A stretch of 42,643 nt of DNA from Cnuella takakiae (GCF_001953305.1 NZ_MTFE01000010.1:3477351-3519993); one strand, 5' to 3'. Positions 1 through 8,464 are shown, counted from the stretch's first letter. The notes: a model not told the origin generated them from the sequence alone. Program-made: numbers and translations.

Positions 1-89
1 TGTTGAAGAACTGTTTCCCGTAACGCTGTATCGTTTTGGGAGTGCAAATATGAGTGCTCCAATTGAAACTTCCAAAAACTTTTTGAAAA

Positions 90-1361
90 TCAAATGGTCC
101 AATCAACAATTTTATTTGCCCACTCCGCACGGAATGGCGTACTGATGCGAATATAGTTATCTGTATAGCCTTCCATCATGCCGCCTTTTTCATGTCCCTC
201 AAACAAAACAGCACGTTTTTGTCCTGCATGTTGCTGGGTGAAATATTGCATCTTCATATAACTGAGGTTGCGCAAAGTTTTATTGCGTTCGTGGCGCACA
301 TGCACGGGCACTACCGGCTTTATTTCCAATGCCCTTGTGTTGTCTCTTTCCGAATAGGTAAACACGTGGAGGTACGAAACATCAAGGCTATGCAGGAAAT
401 CAAAGGTTTCTTTAAAATGCACTTCACTTTCTCCTGGGAAACCTACAATGACATCTACACCAATGGCACAATGCGGCATAAGGCTTTTTACAAGGGAAAC
501 ACGCTCTGCATACAGCTCGCGTCGGTAGCGGCGACGCATGGCGCCTAGAATATCATTACTGCCGCTTTGTAAAGGAATATGGAAATGGGGCATGAATTTT
601 TGGCTGCCGGCAACGAAGCGGATAATGCCTTCACTGAGCAGGTTGGGCTCAATGGATGATATACGATACCGCTGGATTCCTGCTACCTGATCGAGTTGCT
701 GAATGAGTTCGTAAAATGATTCTTCATTCCTTTTATTGCCATCAGGACCTTTTCCAAAGTCACCCAGGTTAACGCCGGTAAGTACAATTTCCTGTACACC
801 GGTAGCGGCCAGTTCCTGTGCATTGCGGACCACGTTTTCAATACTGTCGCTACGGCTTTTGCCCCGCGCCATTGGGATGGTACAAAACGAACAGGTATAG
901 TCGCAGCCATCCTGCACTTTTAAAAAAGTACGGGTACGGTCGTTAACACTCCAGGAGGAATGGAACCCCGAAACATCTTCAATATCGCAGCTGCTGATTT
1001 TGGCTGAATCGCCTTTGGCCAGTTCGCGCAGGTGTTGGGCCAGGTTAAATTTTTCGGCTGCGCCAAGAACCAGGTCCACACCAGGAATTTCAGAGATCTC
1101 TTTGGGTTTAAGCTGTGCATAGCACCCTGTAATCACCACCAGGCTTTCAGGCGCCTTCCGTTGAATGCGGCGCACCAGTTGGCGGCATTCCTTGTCCGCA
1201 TTATCGGTTACCGAGCAGGTATTAATTACATACACATCCGATACCTCGTCAAAATCCTTCTTCACAAAGCCTTCAGCCTCCAGGCTGCGCGACAGCATGG
1301 AAGTTTCCGAAAAGTTGAGTTTACAACCCAGGGTATGAAAGGCAACGGATTTAGGAACCAT
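90..1361 (-). CDS. mtaB: tRNA N6-threonylcarbamoyladenosine-37 methylthiotransferase
   Basis: Radical-SAM methylthiotransferase that converts t6A37 to ms2t6A37 in ANN-decoding tRNAs. The 423-residue reading has the UPF0004 domain with three cluster cysteines (C13 in TLGCKLN, C49 in NTCS, C80 in TGC), then the radical-SAM CxxxCxxC at C153/C157/C160 (CDYTCSFC) and a short TRAM-like C-terminus, the usual length for MtaB. The TLGCKLN start and the absence of an rRNA- or i6A-specific signature favour MtaB over MiaB or RimO; this is inferred from family resemblance. An upstream in-frame ATG at 1442 would add 27 residues without homologous character, so I chose the ATG at 1361, a few residues before the conserved start. 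It is the last minus-strand gene, separated from the his block by a repeat-rich gap. Confidence 0.9.
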   Translation of the reverse strand: MVPKSVAFHTLGCKLNFSETSMLSRSLEAEGFVKKDFDEVSDVYVINTCSVTDNADKECRQLVRRIQRKAPESLVVITGCYAQLKPKEISEIPGVDLVLGAAEKFNLAQHLRELAKGDSAKISSCDIEDVSGFHSSWSVNDRTRTFLKVQDGCDYTCSFCTIPMARGKSRSDSIENVVRNAQELAATGVQEIVLTGVNLGDFGKGPDGNKRNEESFYELIQQLDQVAGIQRYRISSIEPNLLSEGIIRFVAGSQKFMPHFHIPLQSGSNDILGAMRRRYRRELYAERVSLVKSLMPHCAIGVDVIVGFPGESEVHFKETFDFLHSLDVSYLHVFTYSERDNTRALEIKPVVPVHVRHERNKTLRNLSYMKMQYFTQQHAGQKRAVLFEGHEKGGMMEGYTDNYIRISTPFRAEWANKIVDWTI

Positions 1362-1503
1362 TTCCTTTGTTGGGGAAATCAGGCCGGTGCTGTTATGGTT
1401 TTCTACATGCATGTATGCGAAGCGGTTTGAATAAGGCGGCAAAGGTAGGAAACTGGAAGAGACGAATTTGTTAAGTAAGATGCTGTGCCGGATTGAGTCG
1501 ATA

Positions 1504-1581
1504 GGAACACGGATTGAACTGATAAAACGGATGGAAACGGATATCCGTACTAATCCCTTCCATCAGTTCAATCCGTGTTCC
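1504..1581. repeat. Intergenic inverted repeat, ACGGATT type
   Basis: A perfect 20-bp inverted repeat (ggaacacggattgaactgat at 1504-1523 and its complement at 1562-1581) encloses 38 bp that contain a second small palindrome (acggatatccgt). It lies in the roughly 410-bp gap between mtaB and the TlpA-like gene, which otherwise holds a second palindrome, a terminator and a G-rich repeat, and no convincing gene. Motifs of this ACGGATT kind are familiar as dispersed non-coding repeats in several bacterial genomes; I cannot count copies from one window. Confidence 0.75.
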
Positions 1582-1623
1582 TCTCCCCTTTGCTGCATAG
1601 CGAAACGAACTCCTAAGTGTGCG

Positions 1624-1644
1624 GCCCTGAAACAAGTTCAGGGC
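1624..1644. repeat. Small extragenic palindrome
   Basis: An 8-bp stem (gccctgaa / ttcagggc) with a 5-nt loop. The sequence resembles the widespread CCTGAACTTGTTTCAGG-type extragenic palindromes. It sits in the same repeat-rich gap upstream of mtaB. Confidence 0.55.
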
Positions 1645-1691
1645 AGGCTGCAACCTAAGCCTAATAGTAGCAATCCTGCTCGGTTCAAAAC

Positions 1692-1722
1692 AACAGAGCC
1701 ACCCAATTAGAGTGGCTCTGTT
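1692..1722 (-). terminator. Terminator after the his/TlpA operon
   Basis: An 11-bp perfect stem (aacagagccac / gtggctctgtt) with a 9-nt loop lies about 50 nt beyond the stop of the TlpA-like gene. On the minus strand the stem runs into a short TTTT. It most likely ends the hisH-A-F-IE-tlpA transcript. Confidence 0.55.
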
Positions 1723-1736
1723 CACAAAATTATTTC

Positions 1737-1773
1737 TGACCTAAGTTCCCACTCCAGGGGGACAGGGGGTGTT
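1737..1773 (+). repeat. G-rich dispersed repeat, copy A
   Basis: The element reads cctaagttccc, a short spacer, then agggggacagggggtgtt. It shares an identical 18-mer with copy C (11082-11115) and the same order of blocks with the inverted copy B (10917-10952). It ends one base before the stop codon of the TlpA-like gene. Confidence 0.7.
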
Positions 1774-1774
1774 G

Positions 1775-2854
1775 TTACTTCAGCAACTCCTCCAGTTTAG
1801 CATCCAGTGCCGCACCACGAAGGTTCTTGCCTACAATCTTACCATTTGGATCAACAAGAAAGTTCTGTGGGATGGCCTGCACCTTGTAAATAGCGGCAGC
1901 TTCGTTGTTCCAGAACTTCAGGTCGCTTACCTGTGTCCAGGATAAGCCATCTTTTTCAATGGCTTTTACCCAGGCATCTTTATCCCGGTCCAGGGAAACA
2001 CCCAAAACCGTAAAATTCTTGGGATTGTATTTCTGGTAGGCAGCTACCACGTTGGGATTTTCCATGCGACAGGGTTTGCACCAGCTGGCCCAGAAATCCA
2101 CCAATACATATTTGCCACGAAGGGAAGAAAGCTTAACAGGATTGCCGGTTACGTCGTTTTGTGTAAAATCAGGAGCATCGGTGCCTATTGCGCCAATTTT
2201 GGTATCGGCAATAAAGCCAGCCAGGCTTTTACCAATCTGCGAGTTGCGCACGGGCTCGGAAAGCTGGTTGAAGCGCTGCTCCATTACGGTTGGATCTTCC
2301 AGTATCTGGGCAGTAATGAAAAGCAGGAAAGGCGACACATAAGATGCAGGGCGGGCGCTGATGTATTTGCCTACTTCCGTATTCACCACGTTTTTCAGGG
2401 AATCAAAACGGCGCGACAGGTTGGCCTGTTCGGCGGCATCCTGGCTGCGCTCGGCTTTAGCCATGGTAGCTTGCAGCTCGCCAACCAGCGGGTTGAACCG
2501 GTCGCGGAATGCTTCAAAATCAGTATGGGCAGTAGAGCCTTCCACTTTCATGGTTTTCAACTCTTTTGCCTGGCCATTTACTTTGATGGCCGCATTTTCG
2601 AGGTAGATGTGCTGGGGCTGTTCTTTGCCTACTGTAAGGTAGTAGAGGCCTGGTTCTTCCAGCTTACCGGTAAGTTGGAAAGCACCGCCCTTTGCTGTTC
2701 CTTTTGCCAGCAATGCCGAACCTTCGTTGGCGCTGGTGAGCTTAACCTCAGAGCCGTCAGGCAAACCCGCTATTTTGCCGTTGAGTGTAAAACCCTTGTT
2801 CTGGGCAAACAAAAGCGTTGGGGCAAGAGCCAGGAGCAGAAAAATTCTTTTCAT
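1775..2854 (-). CDS. Periplasmic TlpA-family thioredoxin with DUF4369-like N-terminus
   Basis: Exported thiol-disulfide reductase of the TlpA/ResA/AhpC type. Residues 1-18 form a Sec signal (MKRIFLLLALAPTLLFAQ). Residues about 20-110 resemble the DUF4369 beta domain common in Bacteroidota TlpA proteins. The thioredoxin fold starts near 224 and has the active-site motif WCKPC with C259 and C262. It starts 2 bp after the hisIE stop, so it is probably co-transcribed with hisIE, although it has no role in histidine synthesis. Likely functions are reduction of periplasmic disulfides or cytochrome c maturation; the substrate is unknown. The DUF4369 assignment comes from overall character, not from a search. 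Confidence 0.85.
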   Translation of the reverse strand: MKRIFLLLALAPTLLFAQNKGFTLNGKIAGLPDGSEVKLTSANEGSALLAKGTAKGGAFQLTGKLEEPGLYYLTVGKEQPQHIYLENAAIKVNGQAKELKTMKVEGSTAHTDFEAFRDRFNPLVGELQATMAKAERSQDAAEQANLSRRFDSLKNVVNTEVGKYISARPASYVSPFLLFITAQILEDPTVMEQRFNQLSEPVRNSQIGKSLAGFIADTKIGAIGTDAPDFTQNDVTGNPVKLSSLRGKYVLVDFWASWCKPCRMENPNVVAAYQKYNPKNFTVLGVSLDRDKDAWVKAIEKDGLSWTQVSDLKFWNNEAAAIYKVQAIPQNFLVDPNGKIVGKNLRGAALDAKLEELLK

Positions 2855-2856
2855 AA

Positions 2857-3459
2857 TTATTTGGGTTGATGCCGCTGTTGGAGCACGTTCACCACATCTT
2901 CAAGCGAGCAATCCTTTGCCTGCAAAAGTATCAGATAATGAAACAGCAGGTCGGCGGCCTCGCCTAAAAATAGGTCTCTGTTAACATCCTTGGCCTCGAT
3001 CACCACCTCTACTGCTTCCTCTCCTACTTTCTGGGCAATTTTGTTGATGCCTTTTCCAAACAGCTTCTTTACATACGAGGTTTCATCGTTGCTGCCGCGG
3101 CGTAGCTTGATGATGTCTTCAAGATAATACAGAAAATCATCTTTGTGGTTGCGTTCGCTCCAGCAGGTGTCGGCGCCGGTATGACAAACGGGGCCTTTAG
3201 GATCCGCCTTGATGAGCAGGGTATCGTTGTCGCAGTCTACCAGGATCTGCCGCACCTGCAGGTGGTTGCCGCTCTCCTCTCCTTTTGTCCACAGCCGCTG
3301 CTTGCTGCGGCTGAAAAAAGTAACCAGGCCGGTCTCTTCTGTTTTTTTGTACGATTCCTCGTTCACAAAACCCAGCATCAGCACCTTGGCCGTATGGAAA
3401 TCCTGAACTACTGCAGGCACCAGTCCATCGGCATATTTAGCGAAATCAATTTTCATCAT
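2857..3459 (-). CDS. hisIE: Bifunctional phosphoribosyl-AMP cyclohydrolase / phosphoribosyl-ATP pyrophosphatase
   Basis: Catalyses steps 2 and 3 of histidine synthesis: PR-ATP to PR-AMP (HisE part) and ring opening to ProFAR (HisI part). Residues 1-105 are the HisI domain with the metal-binding DCDND (75-79) and GPVCHTGADTC (C92, C99). Residues about 108-200 are the all-helical HisE domain with KVGEEAVEVVIEA. The 200-residue length is normal for the fused enzyme. The start is a doubled ATG (MMK). It follows hisF after a 71-bp gap that carries a dispersed repeat, and it precedes the TlpA-like gene by 2 bp. Confidence 0.95.
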   Translation of the reverse strand: MMKIDFAKYADGLVPAVVQDFHTAKVLMLGFVNEESYKKTEETGLVTFFSRSKQRLWTKGEESGNHLQVRQILVDCDNDTLLIKADPKGPVCHTGADTCWSERNHKDDFLYYLEDIIKLRRGSNDETSYVKKLFGKGINKIAQKVGEEAVEVVIEAKDVNRDLFLGEAADLLFHYLILLQAKDCSLEDVVNVLQQRHQPK

Positions 3460-3469
3460 GTTTGTTTTG

Positions 3470-3506
3470 AACCACTAAGACAGGAAGGCACGAAGGTACA
3501 CGAAGG
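3470..3506. repeat. AACCACTAAG...CACGAAGG-type intergenic repeat
   Basis: The hisF-hisIE gap contains a run of degenerate units (ctaaga, aaggcacgaagg, acacgaagg). This resembles the CACTAAGACACGAAGG repeats found between genes in many Bacteroidota genomes. No coding potential or hairpin is seen in it. Confidence 0.5.
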
Positions 3507-3530
3507 AATAACTTATGCCTTTGCGGCAAT

Positions 3531-4313
3531 TTAAATGCGTACCGGAATGCCATATCCTTTGAGGTGTTGCTTCAAATCGGGAATGGCAATTTCTTTAAAA
3601 TGGAAAATGCTGGCAGCAAGTGCGGCATCGGCATGGGCATCCTGGAACACATCCACAAAGTGCTGCATATTGCCTCCGCCTCCAGAGGCAATAACAGGTA
3701 TGGGCAGGGCATCCGATAGCCTGCGGGTAATATCCAGTGCAAAGCCAGCCTTGGTACCATCGTGGTTCATAGAGGTGAGCAGGATTTCGCCTGCACCAAG
3801 ATCTACAGCCTTTTTGGCCCATTCAAAGCATTTCGCATCGGTTTTGGTACGGCCGCCATTGAGGTAAACATACCATTCACCATCATCCTCCAGGCGGGTA
3901 TCAATTGCCAACACCACGCACTGGCTGCCGGCAGCCTTGGCAATGCCCGCAATCAGTTCAGGATTTTGAAAAGCAGCCGTATTGATGGAAACTTTATCTG
4001 CACCGGAACCCAACAGCACGCTTACATCTTCTACGCTGCGGATGCCACCGCCAACTGTAAAAGGAATATTGATGCGGTGTGCAATGCGCTTCACCAAATC
4101 GGCGAGTGTTTTCCGCCGCTCAACGGTTGCGGTGATATCCAAAAATACCAGTTCATCGGCACCTTCAAGGGCATAACGGGCGGCAAGTTCCACCGGGTCG
4201 CCGGCGTCACGGAGCTCAACAAAATTGGTACCCTTTACCGTTCGCCCGTCCTTGATATCCAGGCAGGGAATGATGCGTTTGGCCAGGGCAGATATTGTAT
4301 TTGCAACAGGCAT
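3531..4313 (-). CDS. hisF: Imidazole glycerol phosphate synthase, cyclase subunit
   Basis: Uses ammonia delivered by HisH to turn PRFAR into imidazole glycerol phosphate and AICAR. It is a 260-residue TIM barrel. The catalytic aspartates are D19 ([12 protein letters not shown]) and D138 (VLAIDTR), and phosphate-binding loops lie at TVGGGIRS (86-93) and ASGGGG near 225. The first ten residues are slightly longer than in typical HisF, but no later start fits. The 82-bp gap to hisA holds only a small 7-bp hairpin (4359-4374) without a U-tract. Confidence 0.96.
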   Translation of the reverse strand: MPVANTISALAKRIIPCLDIKDGRTVKGTNFVELRDAGDPVELAARYALEGADELVFLDITATVERRKTLADLVKRIAHRINIPFTVGGGIRSVEDVSVLLGSGADKVSINTAAFQNPELIAGIAKAAGSQCVVLAIDTRLEDDGEWYVYLNGGRTKTDAKCFEWAKKAVDLGAGEILLTSMNHDGTKAGFALDITRRLSDALPIPVIASGGGGNMQHFVDVFQDAHADAALAASIFHFKEIAIPDLKQHLKGYGIPVRI

Positions 4314-4395
4314 TGGTGATATTGTAAATTATTGATTACTGAATATTATTATCATCCCATCAGGGCACCCTGATTCATCCCTCGTCACTGCGCCC

Positions 4396-5115
4396 TCACT
4401 TATTCACTTCCTCCAACTGCTTCAGCGTAACCCGGCCTTCGTAGATAGCCTTACCGATGATCACACCCGCACAGCCTATTTCAGCCAACTGGTGTACATC
4501 ATCCAAATTGCTTACGCCGCCACTGGCAATGAACTTCAGTTTGGGAAATTCTTTGATGATGTTTTTATAGAGTTCGGTAGCAGGCCCCTGGAGTGCGCCA
4601 TCTTTGGCCACATCAGTGCAAAAGATCTGCTCTACGCCATGATCCATGTATTTGCGGATAAAATCATAAATCCATACATCGGTGGTTTCGAGCCAGCCAT
4701 GTACCGCCAGCTTTTCATCCTTAACATCGGCGCCCAACAGGAATTTGTTGGCTCCAAAATGGTCAAGCCAACTTACAAAAGTGGCCTCATCCTTAACTGC
4801 TATTGAGCCCACCGTAACCAGCGCTGCACCTGAATCGAGGATGATCTGTGCATCTTTTTGTGTTTTTACGCCGCCGCCAAAATCAATGATCATTTTGGTT
4901 TTAGCAGCAAGTGTTTCCAGCACTTTCCAGTTGCATACTTTTCCGGCCTTGGCGCCGTCCAAATCCACCAGGTGCAGCCGCGTAAGGCCTGCATCTTCAA
5001 ACTCCCGCGCTACTTCCAGCGGATGCTCGTTGTAGATGGTCTTTTGGTTGTAATCGCCCTGGGTAAGGCGTACGCATTTACCGTCAATAATATCAATAGC
5101 GGGAATGATCTTCAT
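4396..5115 (-). CDS. hisA: ProFAR isomerase (phosphoribosylformimino-AICAR-P isomerase)
   Basis: Isomerises ProFAR to PRFAR in histidine synthesis. It is a 239-residue TIM barrel homologous to HisF, with D8 (IIPAIDIIDG) and D130 (LLGADVKD) as the catalytic pair and glycine-rich phosphate loops at IDFGGGV (77-83) and IASGGV near 196. Its ATG overlaps the stop of the upstream GNAT gene in an ATGA tetranucleotide, which indicates translational coupling. Confidence 0.96.
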   Translation of the reverse strand: MKIIPAIDIIDGKCVRLTQGDYNQKTIYNEHPLEVAREFEDAGLTRLHLVDLDGAKAGKVCNWKVLETLAAKTKMIIDFGGGVKTQKDAQIILDSGAALVTVGSIAVKDEATFVSWLDHFGANKFLLGADVKDEKLAVHGWLETTDVWIYDFIRKYMDHGVEQIFCTDVAKDGALQGPATELYKNIIKEFPKLKFIASGGVSNLDDVHQLAEIGCAGVIIGKAIYEGRVTLKQLEEVNK

Positions 5116-5522
5116 AGTGTTACTTGCATTTTTACAAACTGATGCCCGTGCTGTTGCCAGGTTTCACCAATAGGCACCATACCAAACTGCTGGTATAAAG
5201 GTGCAGCAGCAGTCCGGGCATTGCACCAAATGGTGGCCAAGCCATCTGCCTTAGCCTGCGCAAAAACCTCTTGCAACAGGTGTTTGCCAAAACCTTTACC
5301 CTGGTGGGGCAACAAGGTGGCAAATTTGCGAAACTGCAGGCTATCGCCTTGTTGAAACAGGGAGATTACAGAACGCAATTCGCCTGCTGCAAACAAGCCC
5401 AGGTGCCGGCCTAAGGCATCATCCTCGAGCTTTACCTGCTCAATGGTATGCTCAGGATACATTACTTCCTGCCTGACTTGCCAGATAATTTCCAGTGGCA
5501 CTTGCTGTATGGTAAGGCTCAC
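5112..5522 (-). CDS. GNAT-family N-acetyltransferase inside the his operon
   Basis: A 136-residue GCN5-related acetyltransferase; the substrate is unknown. The acetyl-CoA loop is HQGKGFGKHLLQ (about 93-104, the usual Q/RxxGxG/A form), followed by the motif-B region around ARTAAAPLYQQFGM. The start is GTG, overlapping the hisH stop as GTGA, and its own stop overlaps the hisA start as ATGA. It is therefore embedded between hisH and hisA with 4-nt overlaps on both sides and must share their transcript. Whether it acts on a histidine-related metabolite or is a passenger cannot be told from sequence. Confidence 0.85.
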   Translation of the reverse strand: MSLTIQQVPLEIIWQVRQEVMYPEHTIEQVKLEDDALGRHLGLFAAGELRSVISLFQQGDSLQFRKFATLLPHQGKGFGKHLLQEVFAQAKADGLATIWCNARTAAAPLYQQFGMVPIGETWQQHGHQFVKMQVTL

Positions 5523-6160
5523 AGGGAAAGAAAATTATGAAGAATCCTGTCACCTGTATCCGCGCTCTTTTCGGTGTGAAACTGCACACCGTAGAAATTG
5601 TCTTTTTGTACAGCTGCTGCATAAGGCAAACCATAGTTGCAACGAGCAATGGTGTATTGGCTATCCGTAGCATAATAACTATGCACGTTATAGATATAGC
5701 TGCTATCAGGAATGCCGGAAAATAAAGGAGAACGCAGGTCGTAGATGGTGTTCCAACCCACTTGTGGTACTTTAAGGATCCCCTCACCAGCCTTAGTCAG
5801 TGTGGAGTTAAGAAACCCTTCGCCCTGCTGGTTGGATGTTGCCGGAAAGCGTTTTACCCCAACAGGTACGATGCCCAAACATTTCGTATCATTTTCTTCA
5901 GAGTGGTTGCACAGCAATTGCATACCAACACAGATACCCAGCACAGGTTGTTTCAGGTCTTTAATAACCGCATCCAGGCCATTTTCCTGCAGGCTTTGCA
6001 TGGCGCTGCTGGCTTCACCCACACCTGGAAAGATCACCTTATCGGCACTACGCAGGGCATCGGCATCACCGGTAACGGTGGCATTGATACCCAGTCTTTC
6101 CAGTGCGTACAGTACCGACTGGATATTACCGGCGTTATATTTTACAATCGCAATGTTCAT
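5519..6160 (-). CDS. hisH: Imidazole glycerol phosphate synthase, glutaminase subunit
   Basis: Class I glutamine amidotransferase that supplies ammonia to HisF. The catalytic Cys is C77 in GICVGMQLL, and the His/Glu pair is H195/E197 in VQFHTEKS. The oxyanion region is PGVGE (45-49). At 213 residues it is slightly longer than average (about 200). It is the first gene of the second his block. Only about 60 bp separate it from the divergent tRNA-Gly, and I see no leader peptide there. Confidence 0.95.
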   Translation of the reverse strand: MNIAIVKYNAGNIQSVLYALERLGINATVTGDADALRSADKVIFPGVGEASSAMQSLQENGLDAVIKDLKQPVLGICVGMQLLCNHSEENDTKCLGIVPVGVKRFPATSNQQGEGFLNSTLTKAGEGILKVPQVGWNTIYDLRSPLFSGIPDSSYIYNVHSYYATDSQYTIARCNYGLPYAAAVQKDNFYGVQFHTEKSADTGDRILHNFLSL

Positions 6161-6182
6161 CTCAGAATATTTACGGTACTTG

Positions 6183-6212
6183 TTGCTGCAATTACCGTTT
6201 TGAATTATTTTG
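6183..6212 (+). promoter_or_regulatory. Probable promoter of tRNA-Gly
   Basis: A TTG (6183-6185), a 19-bp spacer and ttattttg (6205-6212) match the Bacteroidota -33 / TAnnTTTG pattern with one mismatch. The -7 box ends 9 nt before the tRNA. Confidence 0.4.
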
Positions 6213-6221
6213 TCCCTGCCT

Positions 6222-6294
6222 GCGGAAGTAGCTCACCTGGTAGAGCGACAGCTTCCCAAGCTGTAGGCAGCGGGTTCGAGTCCCGTCTTCCGCT
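6222..6294 (+). tRNA. tRNA-Gly(CCC)
   Basis: A 73-nt cloverleaf. The acceptor pair is GCGGAAG / CTTCCGC with discriminator T, the D stem is GCTC/GAGC, the anticodon stem is ACAGC/GCTGT with loop TTCCCAA (anticodon CCC, reading GGG), and the T arm is GCGGG-TTCGAGT-CCCGT. The CCA end is not encoded. It stands alone on the plus strand between the convergent trpA and the divergent hisH. Confidence 0.96.
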
Positions 6295-6301
6295 CTTTTC
6301 C

Positions 6302-6337
6302 AAACCTTGAAGGTTTCTAAAACCTTCAAGGTTTTTT
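6302..6337. terminator. Bidirectional terminator between tRNA-Gly and trpA
   Basis: A perfect 15-bp inverted repeat (arms 6302-6316 and 6320-6334) with a 3-nt loop runs into TTT on the plus strand. It begins 7 nt after the tRNA and overlaps the trpA stop codon, so it can end both convergent transcripts. Confidence 0.85.
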
Positions 6338-7106
6338 ATCCCAGTACCGCCCCAATAAAATCATGGGTAGCAGCAGCTACATCCTCTTTGCCTTCCAGTG
6401 CTTTGATATAGGCGCTGCCGATGATGGCACCTGCACCATGCGCACTGGCGGCTGCAAAAGTTGCTTTATCCTTTACACCAAAGCCCACCAGCACGGGATT
6501 GCGTAAACCCAGCGACTGCAGCCGCTGAAAATAAGCGCTCTGGTCTTCCATCTTCTTGTCGCTCCCGGTGGTGGAAGAAGAAGAAACCGCATAAAGAAAA
6601 CCGGTGCTCAGGCCGTCCAGTTTCTGGATGCGTTCCACCGAAGTTTCTGGTGTCACCAGGAAGATGAAATCAAGACCATGCTTGCGAATGATTTCGCCGT
6701 ACATGGTTTCAAACTCGTACATCGGCAGGTCCGGCAGGATCAGTCCATCCACACCTACTGCTGCAGCGTCAGCGCAGAATTTTTCAAAACCATACTGCAG
6801 CACCTGGTTGAAATATCCCATCAGCACTACCGGCAGGTGTATATCCTGTCTAAAATTTTTGAGTTGCTGAAAAAGGATGGCGACTGTCATGCCATTGGCT
6901 ATTGCCTGGCTGCCACTTGCCTGAATCACCGGGCCATCGGCCAGGGGATCGCTATATGGAATTCCCAATTCAATGAGGTCGGCACCGCTTTCCTGCAATG
7001 CCGTCATCACGGAAAGGGTGCTGTTCAATTGTGGGTAACCCGCAGTACAGTACACATTGAGTACGTTCTTCTGTTTGCGGGCGAAAAGTTCTTGTAGTCT
7101 GCTCAT
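6336..7106 (-). CDS. trpA: Tryptophan synthase alpha chain
   Basis: Cleaves indole-3-glycerol phosphate to indole, which is channelled to TrpB. It is a 256-residue TIM barrel with the catalytic residues E46 (IELGIP) and D57 (SDPLADGP). The VGFGVKD phosphate-binding loop lies near 210. It is the last gene of the trp operon, 89 bp after trpB; that gap shows no promoter or hairpin I would trust. The stop codon lies in the tail of the terminator shared with tRNA-Gly. Confidence 0.96.
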   Translation of the reverse strand: MSRLQELFARKQKNVLNVYCTAGYPQLNSTLSVMTALQESGADLIELGIPYSDPLADGPVIQASGSQAIANGMTVAILFQQLKNFRQDIHLPVVLMGYFNQVLQYGFEKFCADAAAVGVDGLILPDLPMYEFETMYGEIIRKHGLDFIFLVTPETSVERIQKLDGLSTGFLYAVSSSSTTGSDKKMEDQSAYFQRLQSLGLRNPVLVGFGVKDKATFAAASAHGAGAIIGSAYIKALEGKEDVAAATHDFIGAVLG

Positions 7107-7195
7107 CGGGTTTAGCGATTTATTGCTGGCGGAAGGGTTTAGGGCTGATAAAGGAATTAACCTTTATTCTATTCCCTACGCTTTCATTGTATATG

Positions 7196-8413
7196 TTATC
7201 CGGTCACTTCGTTTCCTGCCACACCCATGGCTTTCATGTAGGTGCCCAGGTCTTTGTCGCCTCGGCCCGAGAGGTTAATCACCACCACATCGTCTGTCTT
7301 GAATTTCAGCTGGCTCAAAGCGGCTATGGCGTGGGAAGATTCCAACGCCGGAATGATCCCTTCCAGCCGTGCAAACTTGAAAGCAGATTGCAAGGCATCT
7401 TCGTCTGTTACGCTCAGGAAAGTACCGCGGCCACTGTCGAAAAGATGGGCATGCATGGGACCGATACCGGGATAGTCCAGTCCTGCTGAAATAGAATGGG
7501 GTTCTACCACCTGCCCGTCTGTGGTTTGCATCACCAGGCTCCGGCTGCCGTGAAGCACGCCTTCCCTTCCCAGGGCGGTTGTTGCAGCACTCAGGCCGCT
7601 GTTCACACCATGGCCGGCAGCTTCCACCGCCACGATCTGCACCGAAGGTTCATCCAGGAAATGGTAATAGGCACCAGCGGCATTGGAGCCTCCACCCACA
7701 CAGGCAATCACCGCAGTGGGCAGTTCGGTACCAACTTTTTCCTTCAACTGCCAGCGCACTTCTTCCGAAATCACGCTCTGGAACCTGGCTACCATATCGG
7801 GGTATGGATGCGGACCCACAACGGAGCCGATGATATAATGGGTATCAGATGGATTATTGATCCAGTCGCGGATGGCTTCGTTGGTAGCGTCCTTAAGGGT
7901 TTTGGAACCGCTGGTAGCCGGAATAACCGTTGCACCCAGCATCTTCATGCGGGCAACATTGGGCGCCTGGCGTTCGATGTCCTTTTCGCCCATGTACACA
8001 ATACATTCCAAGCCTTTCAGGGCACAAACAGTAGCGGTGGCCACGCCATGCTGGCCTGCACCGGTTTCGGCAATAATCCGCTTTTTGCCCAGGCGTAGGG
8101 CCATCAGGATTTGTCCAACAGTGTTGTTCACTTTGTGGGCACCGGTATGGCACAGGTCTTCGCGTTTCATGAATATGCGGGTGCCGTGTTGTTCACTCAG
8201 GCGTTTGGCATAATACAGGGGTGTAGGCCGGCCCACATAATCGCGGAGCAGTTCTTTAAACTCCTGTTGAAAAGCGGCTTCCCCCATGATCTCGAGGTAA
8301 CGGGTTTGCAGTTCCTCCACATTGCGGTGCAACATCTCAGGGATGTAAGCGCCGCCGAATTTACCGTAATACCCTTCTGCCGTTGGTTGCTTGTAGGATT
8401 GTGAAATGGCCAT
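7196..8413 (-). CDS. trpB: Tryptophan synthase beta chain
   Basis: PLP enzyme that condenses indole with serine to give tryptophan. It has 405 residues. The PLP lysine is K94 in HTGAHKVNN, the phosphate-binding loop is CVGGGSNAAG (about 239-248), and the C-terminal serine site is in NLSGRGDKD. This is the TrpB1 type that works with TrpA. It starts 51 bp after trpF. Confidence 0.97.
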   Translation of the reverse strand: MAISQSYKQPTAEGYYGKFGGAYIPEMLHRNVEELQTRYLEIMGEAAFQQEFKELLRDYVGRPTPLYYAKRLSEQHGTRIFMKREDLCHTGAHKVNNTVGQILMALRLGKKRIIAETGAGQHGVATATVCALKGLECIVYMGEKDIERQAPNVARMKMLGATVIPATSGSKTLKDATNEAIRDWINNPSDTHYIIGSVVGPHPYPDMVARFQSVISEEVRWQLKEKVGTELPTAVIACVGGGSNAAGAYYHFLDEPSVQIVAVEAAGHGVNSGLSAATTALGREGVLHGSRSLVMQTTDGQVVEPHSISAGLDYPGIGPMHAHLFDSGRGTFLSVTDEDALQSAFKFARLEGIIPALESSHAIAALSQLKFKTDDVVVINLSGRGDKDLGTYMKAMGVAGNEVTG

Positions 8414-8464
8414 CGTTATCTATTTGCAGCAGCAAAAACACTTTGCCGCCAAAATGGTTACTGT

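Noticed and set aside
2-144. Open plus-strand frame at the window start overlapping the mtaB 3' end
   Set aside because: It is only 46 codons, lacks a start within the window and has no recognisable motif; it overlaps conserved mtaB sequence. A gene end cannot be excluded, but the evidence is too weak to list.
1471-1725. 84-codon minus-strand frame upstream of mtaB
   Set aside because: It is composed of the inverted repeat, the extragenic palindrome and the terminator arm, so it is repeat-derived.
4359-4374. Small hairpin between hisA and hisF
   Set aside because: The 7-bp stem with a 2-nt loop has no U-tract and no reason to stop transcription inside the operon; not called as a terminator.
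6161-6221. A second His attenuator upstream of hisH
   Set aside because: The 61-bp space to the tRNA holds no His-rich frame and no terminator on the minus strand.
6222-6294. tRNA-Gly as an integration site for the trp block
   Set aside because: No integrase gene and no direct repeat of the tRNA 3' end is present in the window.
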